The translations under genes were made by a program, and so were the position numbers. Shown in pieces: positions 1 to 5,560 of a stretch of 5,883 bases of DNA. The DNA is taken from positions 1-5,883 of the forward strand of contig CALANM010000132.1 in NCBI GenBank assembly GCA_937926065.1, in the 5' to 3' direction. The DNA is from an uncultured Microbacterium sp. (GTDB lineage Bacteria > Actinomycetota > Actinomycetes > Actinomycetales > Microbacteriaceae). Under the pieces are notes generated by a model. It was not told where the DNA came from, ran no database searches, and was given only the letters and a program-made list of their open reading frames with translations. Numbering within the stretch: the first letter of the stretch is position 1; every line of letters begins with the position of its first letter.

Positions 1-600
1 TCGGCGGGTGACATCTCGGCCGGCACGACCATGTGGAAGATCGCGATCGCGACCGCCGGCATCGCGGCGCTCGTCGCGGGCGCGTTCTCGATGGCGGGCG
101 GCGAGTACGTGTCGGTGAGCACGCAGCGGGACACGGAGCGCGCACTGCTCGCGAAGGAGCGACGCGAGCTCCGGGAGATGCCGGAGGCGGAGCTGTCGGA
201 GCTCGCGGGCTTCTACCGTGAGCGCGGGCTCTCGCCTGAGCTCGCCGCCAGGGTCGCCGAGGAGCTCACGGCGCACGATGCGCTCGCCGCGCACGCGGAG
301 GTGGAGCTCGGCATCGACCCCGAGGAACTGACGAATCCGTGGGTCGCGGCGCTCTCGTCGTTCATCGCGTTCACCGTCGGCGCGCTCATCCCGTTCCTGC
401 TGATCCTGCTGCCGATCGGGAACCCCGTCGTCCTGACTGCTGCCGCCGTCGTGCTCGGGCTGGCGCTCACGGGCTGGATCAGCGCGCGGCTCGGCGGTGC
501 GCCCGTGCCCCGCGCCGTGTTGCGAAACGTCGTCATGGGGTCGGCGACGATGGCGGCGACCTATCTCATCGGTCTCGTCTTCGGCGTCGCCGTCGGCTGA
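1..600 (+). CDS. VIT1/CCC1-family metal (Fe/Mn) transporter, 5'-truncated by window edge
   Basis: An inner-membrane transporter of the VIT1/CCC1 family, which moves Fe2+ or Mn2+ out of the cytoplasm in exchange for protons. Frame 1 is open from the first base, so the ATG at 31 is probably internal: the codons before it (SAGDISAGTT) fit the loop after the family's first helix, and about 30 N-terminal residues are missing. Of 199 visible residues, about 14-34 form a helix ending in the family motif MAGGEYVSV. Residues 35-112 are a charged, Glu-rich cytoplasmic segment (QRDTE, ERRELREMPEAELSEL, LTAHDALAAHAEVELGI), the part that binds metal in plant VIT1. Three further hydrophobic helices follow (about 115-137, 143-161 and 174-197). 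The family call is firm; metal specificity cannot be read from sequence. The next gene starts 60 bp downstream, and I see no convincing terminator between them. Confidence 0.9.
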   Translation, partial: SAGDISAGTTMWKIAIATAGIAALVAGAFSMAGGEYVSVSTQRDTERALLAKERRELREMPEAELSELAGFYRERGLSPELAARVAEELTAHDALAAHAEVELGIDPEELTNPWVAALSSFIAFTVGALIPFLLILLPIGNPVVLTAAAVVLGLALTGWISARLGGAPVPRAVLRNVVMGSATMAATYLIGLVFGVAVG

Positions 601-660
601 GCCGTCCGCGCACCGCCGCGGGGCGCGCACCGATCCGGCTCTGCCAGGATGGGAGTCGCT

Positions 661-1011
661 GTGAGCGTTCCCCTCGAAGTCTTCTCCCGATCGCGCGTGC
701 GCCGTGCCGCGCTGCAGGTGTGCGCCCTGCTGGCTGCCGCGGTCCACGTGCCGGTGGCCGCGGTCGCCGTCACCGTTTCGCCGGTCATGGCCGCTGTCGC
801 GTCGGCGCCCCCCGCTGCGACGCCCGAGACGCCGGTCGCGCCTGAGGCGGATGTCGATACCGACGGCCCCATCGAACCGCATCCGTCGGGAAGTCCTGTG
901 TGGTCGATCGTGTCGGGCGCGATCGTGCTGGTCGTGGCGGGAGCAGTCGTCGTGACGATGCGCCGCCGCACGGGGAACGATTCGCCGGATACGGGCACGA
1001 CCGGCCGCTGA
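661..1011 (+). CDS. small secreted/anchored membrane protein, unknown function
   Basis: I do not recognise this protein. From the GTG at 661 it has 116 residues. A basic N-terminus (RSRVRR) is followed by an Ala/Val-rich hydrophobic stretch of about 30 residues that looks like a signal sequence. Then comes a Pro/Ala/acidic low-complexity stretch (APPAATPETPVAPEADVDTD), a second hydrophobic segment (SIVSGAIVLVVAGAVVV), an MRRR stop-transfer cluster and a short polar tail. The inferred topology is a short extracytoplasmic stalk anchored by one C-terminal helix. GTG 661 was preferred over the in-frame ATG at 649 because GGGAG (651-655) lies 5 nt before it, while the ATG has no spaced ribosome binding site. 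The codon bias and the plausible topology support a real gene, but short GC-rich frames can mislead. It converges on the minus-strand gene, with stops 31 bp apart. Confidence 0.55.
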   Translation: MSVPLEVFSRSRVRRAALQVCALLAAAVHVPVAAVAVTVSPVMAAVASAPPAATPETPVAPEADVDTDGPIEPHPSGSPVWSIVSGAIVLVVAGAVVVTMRRRTGNDSPDTGTTGR

Positions 1012-1042
1012 GAGCCGGACGCAGCCTCATCGAATCCGCCGG

Positions 1043-2656
1043 CTACACGGGTGTGACGCGCAGCCAGGTGAACCCGTGCGGCGCCAAGCGGACCCCGTCG
1101 TCGAGGTCGACATCGGAGTCGCGGACGATGTCGCGTGCGCTGCGCTCGAAGCCCGAGAGGGTGAGCGGATCGATCGTGACCTCCTGGTCGCCGACGTTCG
1201 CGAGCACGAGGACGACCGTCTCCTCGCCGGGGCGCTGATATCCGACGACGCTCGCGTGCGGTGTGTGGAACGGCAGGAGGGCGCCGCCTGCGAACTCGGG
1301 CGTCGCTGACCGCACGGAGAGGAGCTTCGTCATGCGCCGGTTGACGCGCCCCGCGACGGTCGATTCGTCGTGGCGCTGGGAATACCGGTCGCGCGGACGG
1401 TTGCCGCGGTGCACCCAGCGGCTGTCGTCGCGACGCTCGGGATCGTCGGCGCAGGTGGGATCGTTGAGCTGGGCGACCTCGTCACCCAGCCAGAGCATCG
1501 GCACGCCGCCGGCCGAGAGGGCGAGCGCGTGCGCGAGGATCACACGGTCTTCGCCGGCCGGATCCTCGGCTTCGATGCCCGCGAGGGATGCCGTCGTGCC
1601 CGCGACCGCGCTGGCTGCGGTCAGGTCGTCGCCGGCGGGGAACGGCACGCCCCGCGCGAAGCTCCCGTCGAAGCGGCCCGTGTAGAACTCGTTGAGGAAC
1701 CGGCGGTGCGCGTGGGGATCGAGGCCGAGCTCGGCGGCATCCGTATCGGCGAACGTCCACCGCACGGCGTCGGCGGATCGCACGTGCGTGACTCGGGCCG
1801 TGCCGTCGGGTGGCGCGGGGCGGTGATCGAGGCCGCGCTGCAGGAGACGCGCGTCACGGGTCGCGAGTGCCTCCCACGTCAGCGCAGAGGGCACAGGGTC
1901 GTCCGCGAGCAGGCATGCGTCGGGGGCGAGCGCCGCGAGATCGCCGCGCTCCCCGGCAGCCGCCATCAGGGCGGTCGCGGGCGCCGCGATCGCGAGGACG
2001 GCGTGAAGGCCCTGGAGCACCGCTTCCGCGTCGTCGCCGAACGGCGTCGGGTCGATCCGGAGCACGCCGACGCCTCGCTCGGCGACAAAGAGGATGTCGT
2101 CGGCGAGCGCGGCGAAAGCGGACGGCGCGGTCGCGGCCCGCTCACCGCGCGACAGCGGCACGTCGAGCACGAGAGCGATGCCGGACAGACGCAGGTCTGC
2201 GGCGAGGTCGGTGAGCTGTGCGATCGAGCCGAGGCTCGGGTCGACGCGGGGGCGGTTCGCCGCCTCGTCGCGATCGTCGCCGTCTTCGGGCTGCGCGAAC
2301 AGCGGCATGAGGTGCAGCATCGTGAGCCCGAGCTCGCGGAAGTAGGAGATCTGGTCACGGATGCCGGCGAGGTTGCCGCCGTACCTGTCGACGTAGCAGG
2401 CGCCTCCCAGCATCCGCTCCGACGACATCCACCCGGGGTCGGAGAGTCGCCGGCTGTCGTGCACTTTGAGGTCGAGGGGGCGCGCGTTCCACGAGGCCGT
2501 GGCCCGCGCCAGCGTGTCGTCGAGCGCGGTCTCTGCGTCGGGATGGTCGCCGTAGAGTCGCGTGAACACGTCGCGCAGACGCCGCGACTGGGCATCGAAT
2601 CGCTCGCGGAACGCGTCGTCGCGTGTGCCGAGCGGTGTGGCATCGGGGGCGATCAT
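1043..2656 (-). CDS. amylosucrase-like GH13 protein, probable pseudoenzyme
   Basis: The product has 537 residues and is clearly related to amylosucrases (GH13_4), which make alpha-1,4-glucan from sucrose; those are usually about 630-650 residues. Conserved family blocks include CYVDRYGGNLAGI (about 87-99), LGLTMLHLMPLF (109-120), VDPSLGSI (138-145), WTFAD (300-304), RFDGSFARGVPF (328-339), GGVPMLWLGDEV (383-394) and DDSRWVHR (410-417), followed by a C-terminal beta domain. By recalled alignment to Neisseria amylosucrase, the nucleophile Asp (D202 in LRID) and the third acidic residue (D296) remain. The acid/base Glu is Ala (about A233), the motif-I His is Arg (R170), and the His of HDD is Ala (A295). 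About 60 residues between strands 4 and 5 and a loop after the nucleophile are missing. ATG 2656 was chosen over GTG 2680 because GGAG lies 4 nt upstream and the GTG overlaps the -10 box. An intact frame with lost catalysis suggests a retained non-catalytic role. Confidence 0.88.
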   Translation of the reverse strand: MIAPDATPLGTRDDAFRERFDAQSRRLRDVFTRLYGDHPDAETALDDTLARATASWNARPLDLKVHDSRRLSDPGWMSSERMLGGACYVDRYGGNLAGIRDQISYFRELGLTMLHLMPLFAQPEDGDDRDEAANRPRVDPSLGSIAQLTDLAADLRLSGIALVLDVPLSRGERAATAPSAFAALADDILFVAERGVGVLRIDPTPFGDDAEAVLQGLHAVLAIAAPATALMAAAGERGDLAALAPDACLLADDPVPSALTWEALATRDARLLQRGLDHRPAPPDGTARVTHVRSADAVRWTFADTDAAELGLDPHAHRRFLNEFYTGRFDGSFARGVPFPAGDDLTAASAVAGTTASLAGIEAEDPAGEDRVILAHALALSAGGVPMLWLGDEVAQLNDPTCADDPERRDDSRWVHRGNRPRDRYSQRHDESTVAGRVNRRMTKLLSVRSATPEFAGGALLPFHTPHASVVGYQRPGEETVVLVLANVGDQEVTIDPLTLSGFERSARDIVRDSDVDLDDGVRLAPHGFTWLRVTPV

Positions 2657-2678
2657 GGTGCTCCTCTCCCTGCCGTCC

Positions 2679-2706
2679 ACCCTAGAACGCCCGCTGCCGG
2701 TGTCAG
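2679..2706 (-). promoter_or_regulatory. promoter of the amylosucrase-like gene
   Basis: On the minus strand, CTGACA (2706-2701) and TAGGGT (2684-2679) are separated by 16 nt, a good housekeeping-sigma match. Transcription would begin near 2672, just before the GGGAGAGGAG ribosome binding site (2670-2661) and the ATG at 2656. This leaves a leader of only about 16 nt. It lies back to back with the VOC gene promoter. Confidence 0.6.
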
Positions 2707-2731
2707 GGGTGAGCTGCCGCGGCGACGCGGG

Positions 2732-2760
2732 TTCCTCGCGTCGTGCCCCGGGTCTACGCT
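2732..2760 (+). promoter_or_regulatory. promoter of the VOC gene, leaderless start
   Basis: TACGCT (2755-2760) matches the actinobacterial TANNNT -10 box and ends 6 nt before the A of the ATG at 2767, so transcription probably starts on the start codon. A weak -35 candidate (TTCCTC, 2732-2737) lies 17 nt upstream. No ribosome binding site is visible before the ATG, which agrees with leaderless expression. Confidence 0.45.
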
Positions 2761-2766
2761 GTGGCC

Positions 2767-3132
2767 ATGCACCTCGTCCAGGTCGCGCAGCACGCCGACG
2801 ACCTCGATCGCGCGGCGGACTTCTACACCGTGCTCCTCGGCGCGCCGCCGACCGCGCGCTTCGATCCGCCGGGGCTCGTCTTCTTCGACCTCGAGGGAAC
2901 GCGACTGATGCTGGATCGAGCGGCTCCGTCGAGCCTCATCTACCTGCGGGTCGAGAACGTCCACGAGGCCGTCGACCGCCTCGCCGGCGTGACCGACGTG
3001 GTGGCGCCGCCGCACCAGATCTTCACCCACGAGGACGACCGCCTCGGTCCCGCGGGGCACGAGGAATGGCAGGCGTTCGTGCGGGACACGGAGGGCAACA
3101 CGATCGCGCTGGTCGCGTTCCCCCGGGGGTGA
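2767..3132 (+). CDS. VOC-family (glyoxalase/bleomycin-resistance fold) protein
   Basis: A cytoplasmic single-domain protein of 121 residues with the vicinal-oxygen-chelate fold. The first beta-alpha-beta module contains DDLDRAADFYTVLLG (11-25); the second contains LIYLRVENVHEAVDRLAG (57-74), and the end is the typical D.EGNTIALVAF (107-118). VOC members include glyoxalases, epimerases, dioxygenases and antibiotic-binding proteins; the substrate cannot be assigned here. The usual ligand positions look degenerate: Gln5 stands where His is common, Leu57 at the second position, and Ala114 replaces the Glu of the GN.IELV motif. A metal-free binding role is therefore as likely as catalysis. ATG 2767 was preferred over the upstream in-frame GTGs (2743, 2761) because the domain begins there and a -10 box sits at the leaderless distance. 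Its last codons (FPRG) and stop lie inside the 20-bp repeat array. Confidence 0.82.
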   Translation: MHLVQVAQHADDLDRAADFYTVLLGAPPTARFDPPGLVFFDLEGTRLMLDRAAPSSLIYLRVENVHEAVDRLAGVTDVVAPPHQIFTHEDDRLGPAGHEEWQAFVRDTEGNTIALVAFPRG

Positions 3133-3259
3133 CTGTGTTCCCGCGGGGGTGACTGCGTTCCCCCGGCGGTGACAGTGTTCCCGCGGAGGTGACTGTGTTC
3201 CCGCGGAGGTGACAGCGTTGCTTCGAGGTGACAGCGTTCCCATGACGGTGACATCGTCT
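3121..3259 (+). repeat. tandem 20-bp repeat array, about 7 units
   Basis: Seven consecutive units fit the pattern CCSCGGNGGTGACWGYGTTC. Units 1-5 (3121-3140, 3141-3160, 3161-3180, 3181-3200, 3201-3220) are exactly 20 bp. Unit 6 (3221-3239) is 19 bp and unit 7 (3240-3259) is diverged. In units 1-4 differences are confined to unit positions 3, 7, 14 and 16, while GGTGAC is invariant in all seven. A partial unit (GCGTTC, 3115-3120) precedes the array inside the VOC gene. Each junction can pair imperfectly (GTTCCC with GGTGAC around a short loop), and some units contain the palindromes CCGCGG or CCCGGG. The array provides the stop codon of the VOC gene. There are no unique spacers, so it is not a CRISPR. 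Function unknown. Confidence 0.9.
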
Positions 3260-3278
3260 TGAGGGCGTCGCGTAGTCT
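3248..3278 (+). promoter_or_regulatory. sdaA promoter, leaderless, -35 inside last repeat unit
   Basis: TAGTCT (3273-3278) matches TANNNT and ends 6 nt before the GTG at 3285, so the mRNA probably begins at the start codon; no ribosome binding site is visible. GTGACA (3248-3253) matches the -35 consensus at 5 of 6 bases, though its 19-nt spacer is slightly long. This GTGACA is the conserved core of repeat unit 7, tying the array to this promoter. Confidence 0.45.
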
Positions 3279-3284
3279 CGTGGG

Positions 3285-4781
3285 GTGAGCGCCTACGTCT
3301 CGGCGTTCGAGCTGTTCTCCATCGGTGTAGGACCCTCGAGCTCCCATACGGTCGGTCCCATGCGGGCCGCTCGGGCCTTCGCGGCGCGTCTGCGCCCGGT
3401 GCTCTCGTCGGTGGCTCGTGTGGAGGGGGTGCTGTACGGGTCGCTCGGGGCCACGGGCATCGGCCACGGCACTCCCGACGCGGTCGTCGCGGGCTTGAAG
3501 GGGCTTGCGCCGGAGACGGTCGACCCGGCCGAGGTGCGCGGCGCGTGGACCGAGTGGGCCGACGGCGCGCGGCTGCTGATCGACGGCGCCCATCCTGTGT
3601 CGTTCGCCCGCTCCGACATCGAGTTCGCGCCGCGCACGCGGCTCCCCGGCCATCCCAACGCCATGACGCTCCGCGCACGGGATGCCGGGGGAGCGATCGT
3701 CGCGGAGGACACCTTCTACTCGGTCGGCGGCGGGTTCATCCGACGAGAGGGCGAGGAGGCGGTGCTGCCGCGCACACCGTTCCCGCACTCGTTCGACTCG
3801 GCGGAGGAGCTGCTCGCGCTGTGCGGCGAGCGCGGCTGGTCGATTGCAGAGGTCGCCCGCTTCAACGAGCAGGCGCTGCGCTCCGAGGAGGAGGTCGCGG
3901 CGGGGCTCGACAGGATCTGGGATGCCATGGCCGCGTGCGTCGAGGCGGGACTCAACGCCGAGGGCGTGCTGCCCGGCATCCTGAAGGTCAAGCGGCGGGC
4001 AGCGGCGATCCGCGCACAGCTGGAGGACGCGGAGCGCGATGGGCGCCGGGAGCTCCCGGGGGAGTGGCTGGGGGCGTTCGCGCTCGCGGTCAACGAGGAG
4101 AACGCGTCGGGCGGGCGCGTCGTCACCGCACCGACGAACGGCGCCGCCGGCATCGTCCCCGCCGTCGCCATGTACTGGTGGCGGTTCCTCGCCGACTCCG
4201 GACTCGGGTCGGGCAACGCCGTCACGCCGTATGGCGAGCTCGTGGGCAGCGCACTGCTGGGCTTCTCGCCCGAGGCGGTGCCGGAGGGCGCGGCTCGCGC
4301 GATCGATCCGACCGGGGAGGCGGCGATCGAAGCGAACCGGCGGCGCGGCATCCGTCGGTACCTGCTGACGGCGACGGCGCTCGGGTCGCTCTTCAAGGCG
4401 AACGCGTCGATCTCGGGCGCGGAGGGCGGCTGCCAGGCGGAGGTCGGCTCGGCCTGCGCGATGGCGGCGGGCGGTCTCACGGCTGTGATGGGCGGCACGA
4501 ACCGGCAGATCGAGAACGCGGCCGAGATCGCGATGGAGCATCATCTGGGGCTGACGTGCGACCCGGTCGGGGGTCTCGTGCAGATCCCGTGCATCGAGCG
4601 GAACGCGATCGCGGCGGCGACCGCCGTGACCGCCGCGCGCCTTGCCCTCCGCGGCGACGGCAGTCATTACGTGTCGCTGGATGCCGTGGTCGAGACCATG
4701 CGGCAGACCGGCATCGACATGTCGCACAAGTACAAGGAGACGAGCGAGGGCGGCCTCGCGGTCAACGTCATCGAGTGCTGA
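3285..4781 (+). CDS. sdaA: L-serine ammonia-lyase (L-serine dehydratase), iron-sulfur type, single chain
   Basis: A cytoplasmic enzyme deaminating L-serine to pyruvate and ammonia with a [4Fe-4S] cluster, linking serine catabolism to central carbon. The chain has 498 residues with the beta domain first (LFSIGVGPSSSHTVGPMRAA, 11-30) and the alpha, cluster-binding domain after it, containing TAPTNGAAGIVPAV (281-294) and NASISGAEGGCQAEVG (373-388). Cysteines 383, 425 (GLTCDPVGG) and 436 (QIPCIERNA) repeat the 42- and 11-residue spacing of E. coli SdaA C343, C385 and C396, so all cluster ligands are present. The last residue is Cys498 (NVIEC); in the Legionella enzyme the C-terminal Cys occupies the active site as an intrinsic inhibitor. 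The chain is about 40 residues longer than E. coli SdaA (454), the excess lying at about 303-352, before GIRRYLLTATALG. GTG 3285 is supported by the leaderless -10 box and by the family N-terminus. Confidence 0.95.
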   Translation: MSAYVSAFELFSIGVGPSSSHTVGPMRAARAFAARLRPVLSSVARVEGVLYGSLGATGIGHGTPDAVVAGLKGLAPETVDPAEVRGAWTEWADGARLLIDGAHPVSFARSDIEFAPRTRLPGHPNAMTLRARDAGGAIVAEDTFYSVGGGFIRREGEEAVLPRTPFPHSFDSAEELLALCGERGWSIAEVARFNEQALRSEEEVAAGLDRIWDAMAACVEAGLNAEGVLPGILKVKRRAAAIRAQLEDAERDGRRELPGEWLGAFALAVNEENASGGRVVTAPTNGAAGIVPAVAMYWWRFLADSGLGSGNAVTPYGELVGSALLGFSPEAVPEGAARAIDPTGEAAIEANRRRGIRRYLLTATALGSLFKANASISGAEGGCQAEVGSACAMAAGGLTAVMGGTNRQIENAAEIAMEHHLGLTCDPVGGLVQIPCIERNAIAAATAVTAARLALRGDGSHYVSLDAVVETMRQTGIDMSHKYKETSEGGLAVNVIEC

Positions 4782-4833
4782 CGCGCGCCCCGGTCGCCTC
4801 GGGCGGCACGCTCCGTTCGCCCTGCGAGAACGG

Positions 4834-4860
4834 TTAGCACTCGCGTACGCAGAGTGCTAA
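4834..4860 (+). promoter_or_regulatory. CIRCE operator (HrcA binding site)
   Basis: This is a perfect match to the consensus TTAGCACTC-N9-GAGTGCTAA: the left arm is 4834-4842, the spacer 4843-4851 and the right arm 4852-4860. CIRCE is bound by the HrcA repressor, which blocks heat-shock genes under normal conditions. It lies 65 bp before the hsp20 start and overlaps the likely promoter, the usual repressing arrangement. All 18 arm bases match, so chance is very unlikely. Confidence 0.97.
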
Positions 4861-4863
4861 TCT
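4834..4863 (+). promoter_or_regulatory. hsp20 promoter embedded in CIRCE
   Basis: TAATCT (4858-4863) is a good -10 box. TTAGCA (4834-4839), the edge of the CIRCE left arm, matches 4 of 6 bases of the -35 consensus at an 18-nt spacing. Transcription would start near 4870, placing the HAIR repeat at the very start of the transcript. Bound HrcA would cover both hexamers. Confidence 0.55.
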
Positions 4864-4870
4864 ATGAGTA

Positions 4871-4891
4871 GTTGAGTCGCCTGGACTCAAC
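4871..4891 (+). promoter_or_regulatory. HAIR-type inverted repeat (HspR binding site)
   Basis: GTTGAGTC (4871-4878) and GACTCAAC (4884-4891) form a perfect 8-bp inverted repeat around 5 nt. The core TTGAGT-N7-ACTCAA matches the HAIR consensus CTTGAGT-N7-ACTCAAG except for the outermost base pair. HspR, the MerR-like repressor of dnaK and clpB regulons in Streptomyces and mycobacteria, binds such sites. A further half-site, TTGAGA (4893-4898), follows two bases later. The position, just downstream of the likely transcription start, suits repression by blocking initiation or early elongation. Confidence 0.85.
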
Positions 4892-4924
4892 TTTGAGAGA
4901 CCACTTTGTTGGAAGGAGAGAGAT

Positions 4925-5395
4925 ATGGCCACGTACGACCCGTTCCGTGACCTCGACCGTCTGGCGTCGAGTCTCTTCGACACTCGCCGCGGTCCGCGCC
5001 GGATGCCGATGGACCTCTACCGTGACGGCGACCACTACGTCCTGTCGGCGGACCTCCCAGGCATCGACCCGGGCTCGGTCGACATCGACGTCGACGGTCA
5101 GCTGCTCACGATCCGCGCCGAGCGCACCCTGGCGACGGGTGACGGAGTGAAGTGGATCACCCGCGAGCGCGAAGCGGCGAGCTTCCTGCGCCAGCTGAAC
5201 CTCGGTCAGGGCATCGACACCGACGGCATCGCCGCGACCTACAGCAACGGCGTGCTGACGGTGACGATCCCCGTGAGCGAGAAGGCGCGTCCGCGCAAGA
5301 TCGAGGTGACCGCCGACGGCGGCGCGTCCGTCATGCGCGCGCAGGAGAGCACTCCCGCCGACGCCTCGCCGGAGCCGCAGCCGATCGAGCAGTGA
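4925..5395 (+). CDS. Hsp20 / alpha-crystallin small heat-shock protein
   Basis: An ATP-independent cytoplasmic holdase chaperone that binds unfolding proteins during stress and passes them to DnaK/ClpB. The 156 residues comprise an N-terminal arm (DPFRDLDRLASSLFD, 5-19) and an alpha-crystallin domain at about 27-128. That domain contains PMDLYRDGDHYVLSADLPGI (28-47) and the signature A-x-x-x-NGVL (A104 to L111). After it come an I-x-V motif (I126-V128) used in oligomer assembly and an acidic, Pro-rich tail. Length is normal for the family. The ATG at 4925 is fixed by AAGGAG (4913-4918), 6 nt upstream, the strongest ribosome binding site in the window. CIRCE and HAIR operators upstream predict double negative control by HrcA and HspR. 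It appears monocistronic, ending in a strong terminator. Confidence 0.96.
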   Translation: MATYDPFRDLDRLASSLFDTRRGPRRMPMDLYRDGDHYVLSADLPGIDPGSVDIDVDGQLLTIRAERTLATGDGVKWITREREAASFLRQLNLGQGIDTDGIAATYSNGVLTVTIPVSEKARPRKIEVTADGGASVMRAQESTPADASPEPQPIEQ

Positions 5396-5428
5396 CCCGC
5401 TGACGGTCGACCGCCGTCCTGACACGAA

Positions 5429-5461
5429 CCGCCCCGCGCCGATCCCTGTCGGCCGGGGCGG
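5429..5461 (+). terminator. GC-rich hairpin terminator after hsp20
   Basis: CCGCCCCG (5429-5436) pairs with CGGGGCGG (5454-5461), and GCCGA (5438-5442) with TCGGC (5449-5453), giving 13 bp with one bulged C and a 6-nt loop. There is no U-run, only GTCGTCGTC, which is common for actinobacterial terminators. It begins 33 bp after the hsp20 stop and should isolate that gene from the DUF2804 gene. Confidence 0.8.
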
Positions 5462-5520
5462 GTCGTCGTCTGCGCCCGGCCCCCTGCACATCGCCCTCGC
5501 TTCCACGGCGGCCACGGCAA

Positions 5521-5526
5521 TAGGAT
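5521..5526 (+). promoter_or_regulatory. candidate -10 box for the DUF2804 gene
   Basis: TAGGAT is an excellent match to the actinobacterial -10 pattern and lies in the only gap between the hsp20 terminator and the next gene. No convincing -35 is visible (TTCCAC at 5501-5506 has only a 14-nt spacer). Transcription from it would give a leader of about 75 nt before the ATG at 5608. Confidence 0.35.
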
Positions 5527-5560
5527 CGGGGCAACCCGAAGACCGTCTGCGAGGATGCCG

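Noticed and set aside
604..630. Terminator between the VIT gene and the small membrane protein
   Set aside because: Only short GCGC/CGCG pairings with no continuous stem.
1013..1044. Bidirectional terminator between the convergent genes (AGCCGG / CCGGCT)
   Set aside because: There are only 6 bp of stem around a 20-nt loop, and the arms overlap the gene ends; too weak to call.
2743..2766. Upstream GTG starts for the VOC gene (2743, 2761)
   Set aside because: They add residues before the domain, have no ribosome binding site, and the 2743 start lies upstream of the -10 box.
1370..2908. Long plus-strand frame of 512 codons opposite the amylosucrase-like gene
   Set aside because: Its translation is Arg/Gly/Val-rich with no family features, and it runs across the minus-strand gene, both promoters and into the VOC gene; it is a typical antisense shadow in GC-rich DNA.
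3121..3259. CRISPR array
   Set aside because: The units are contiguous 20-bp copies with no unique spacers between them and no cas genes nearby.
2653..3678. Minus-strand frame of 341 codons with a repeating REHCHRRGNAVT-like peptide
   Set aside because: The peptide repetition is only the 20-bp DNA repeat read in one frame; the rest is antisense to the VOC gene and sdaA.
2940..4727. Minus-strand frame of 595 codons opposite sdaA
   Set aside because: Its translation is Arg/His-rich and low in complexity and includes the repeat array; the opposite strand encodes a clear SdaA over the same bases.
4786..4806. Terminator after sdaA (GCCC...GGGC)
   Set aside because: Only about 4 bp of stem with a mismatch; not better than chance at this GC content.
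4871..4924. RNA thermometer in the hsp20 leader
   Set aside because: The hairpin formed by the HAIR arms does not reach the AAGGAG ribosome binding site, and I find no anti-Shine-Dalgarno partner; the inverted repeat is better explained as an HspR site.
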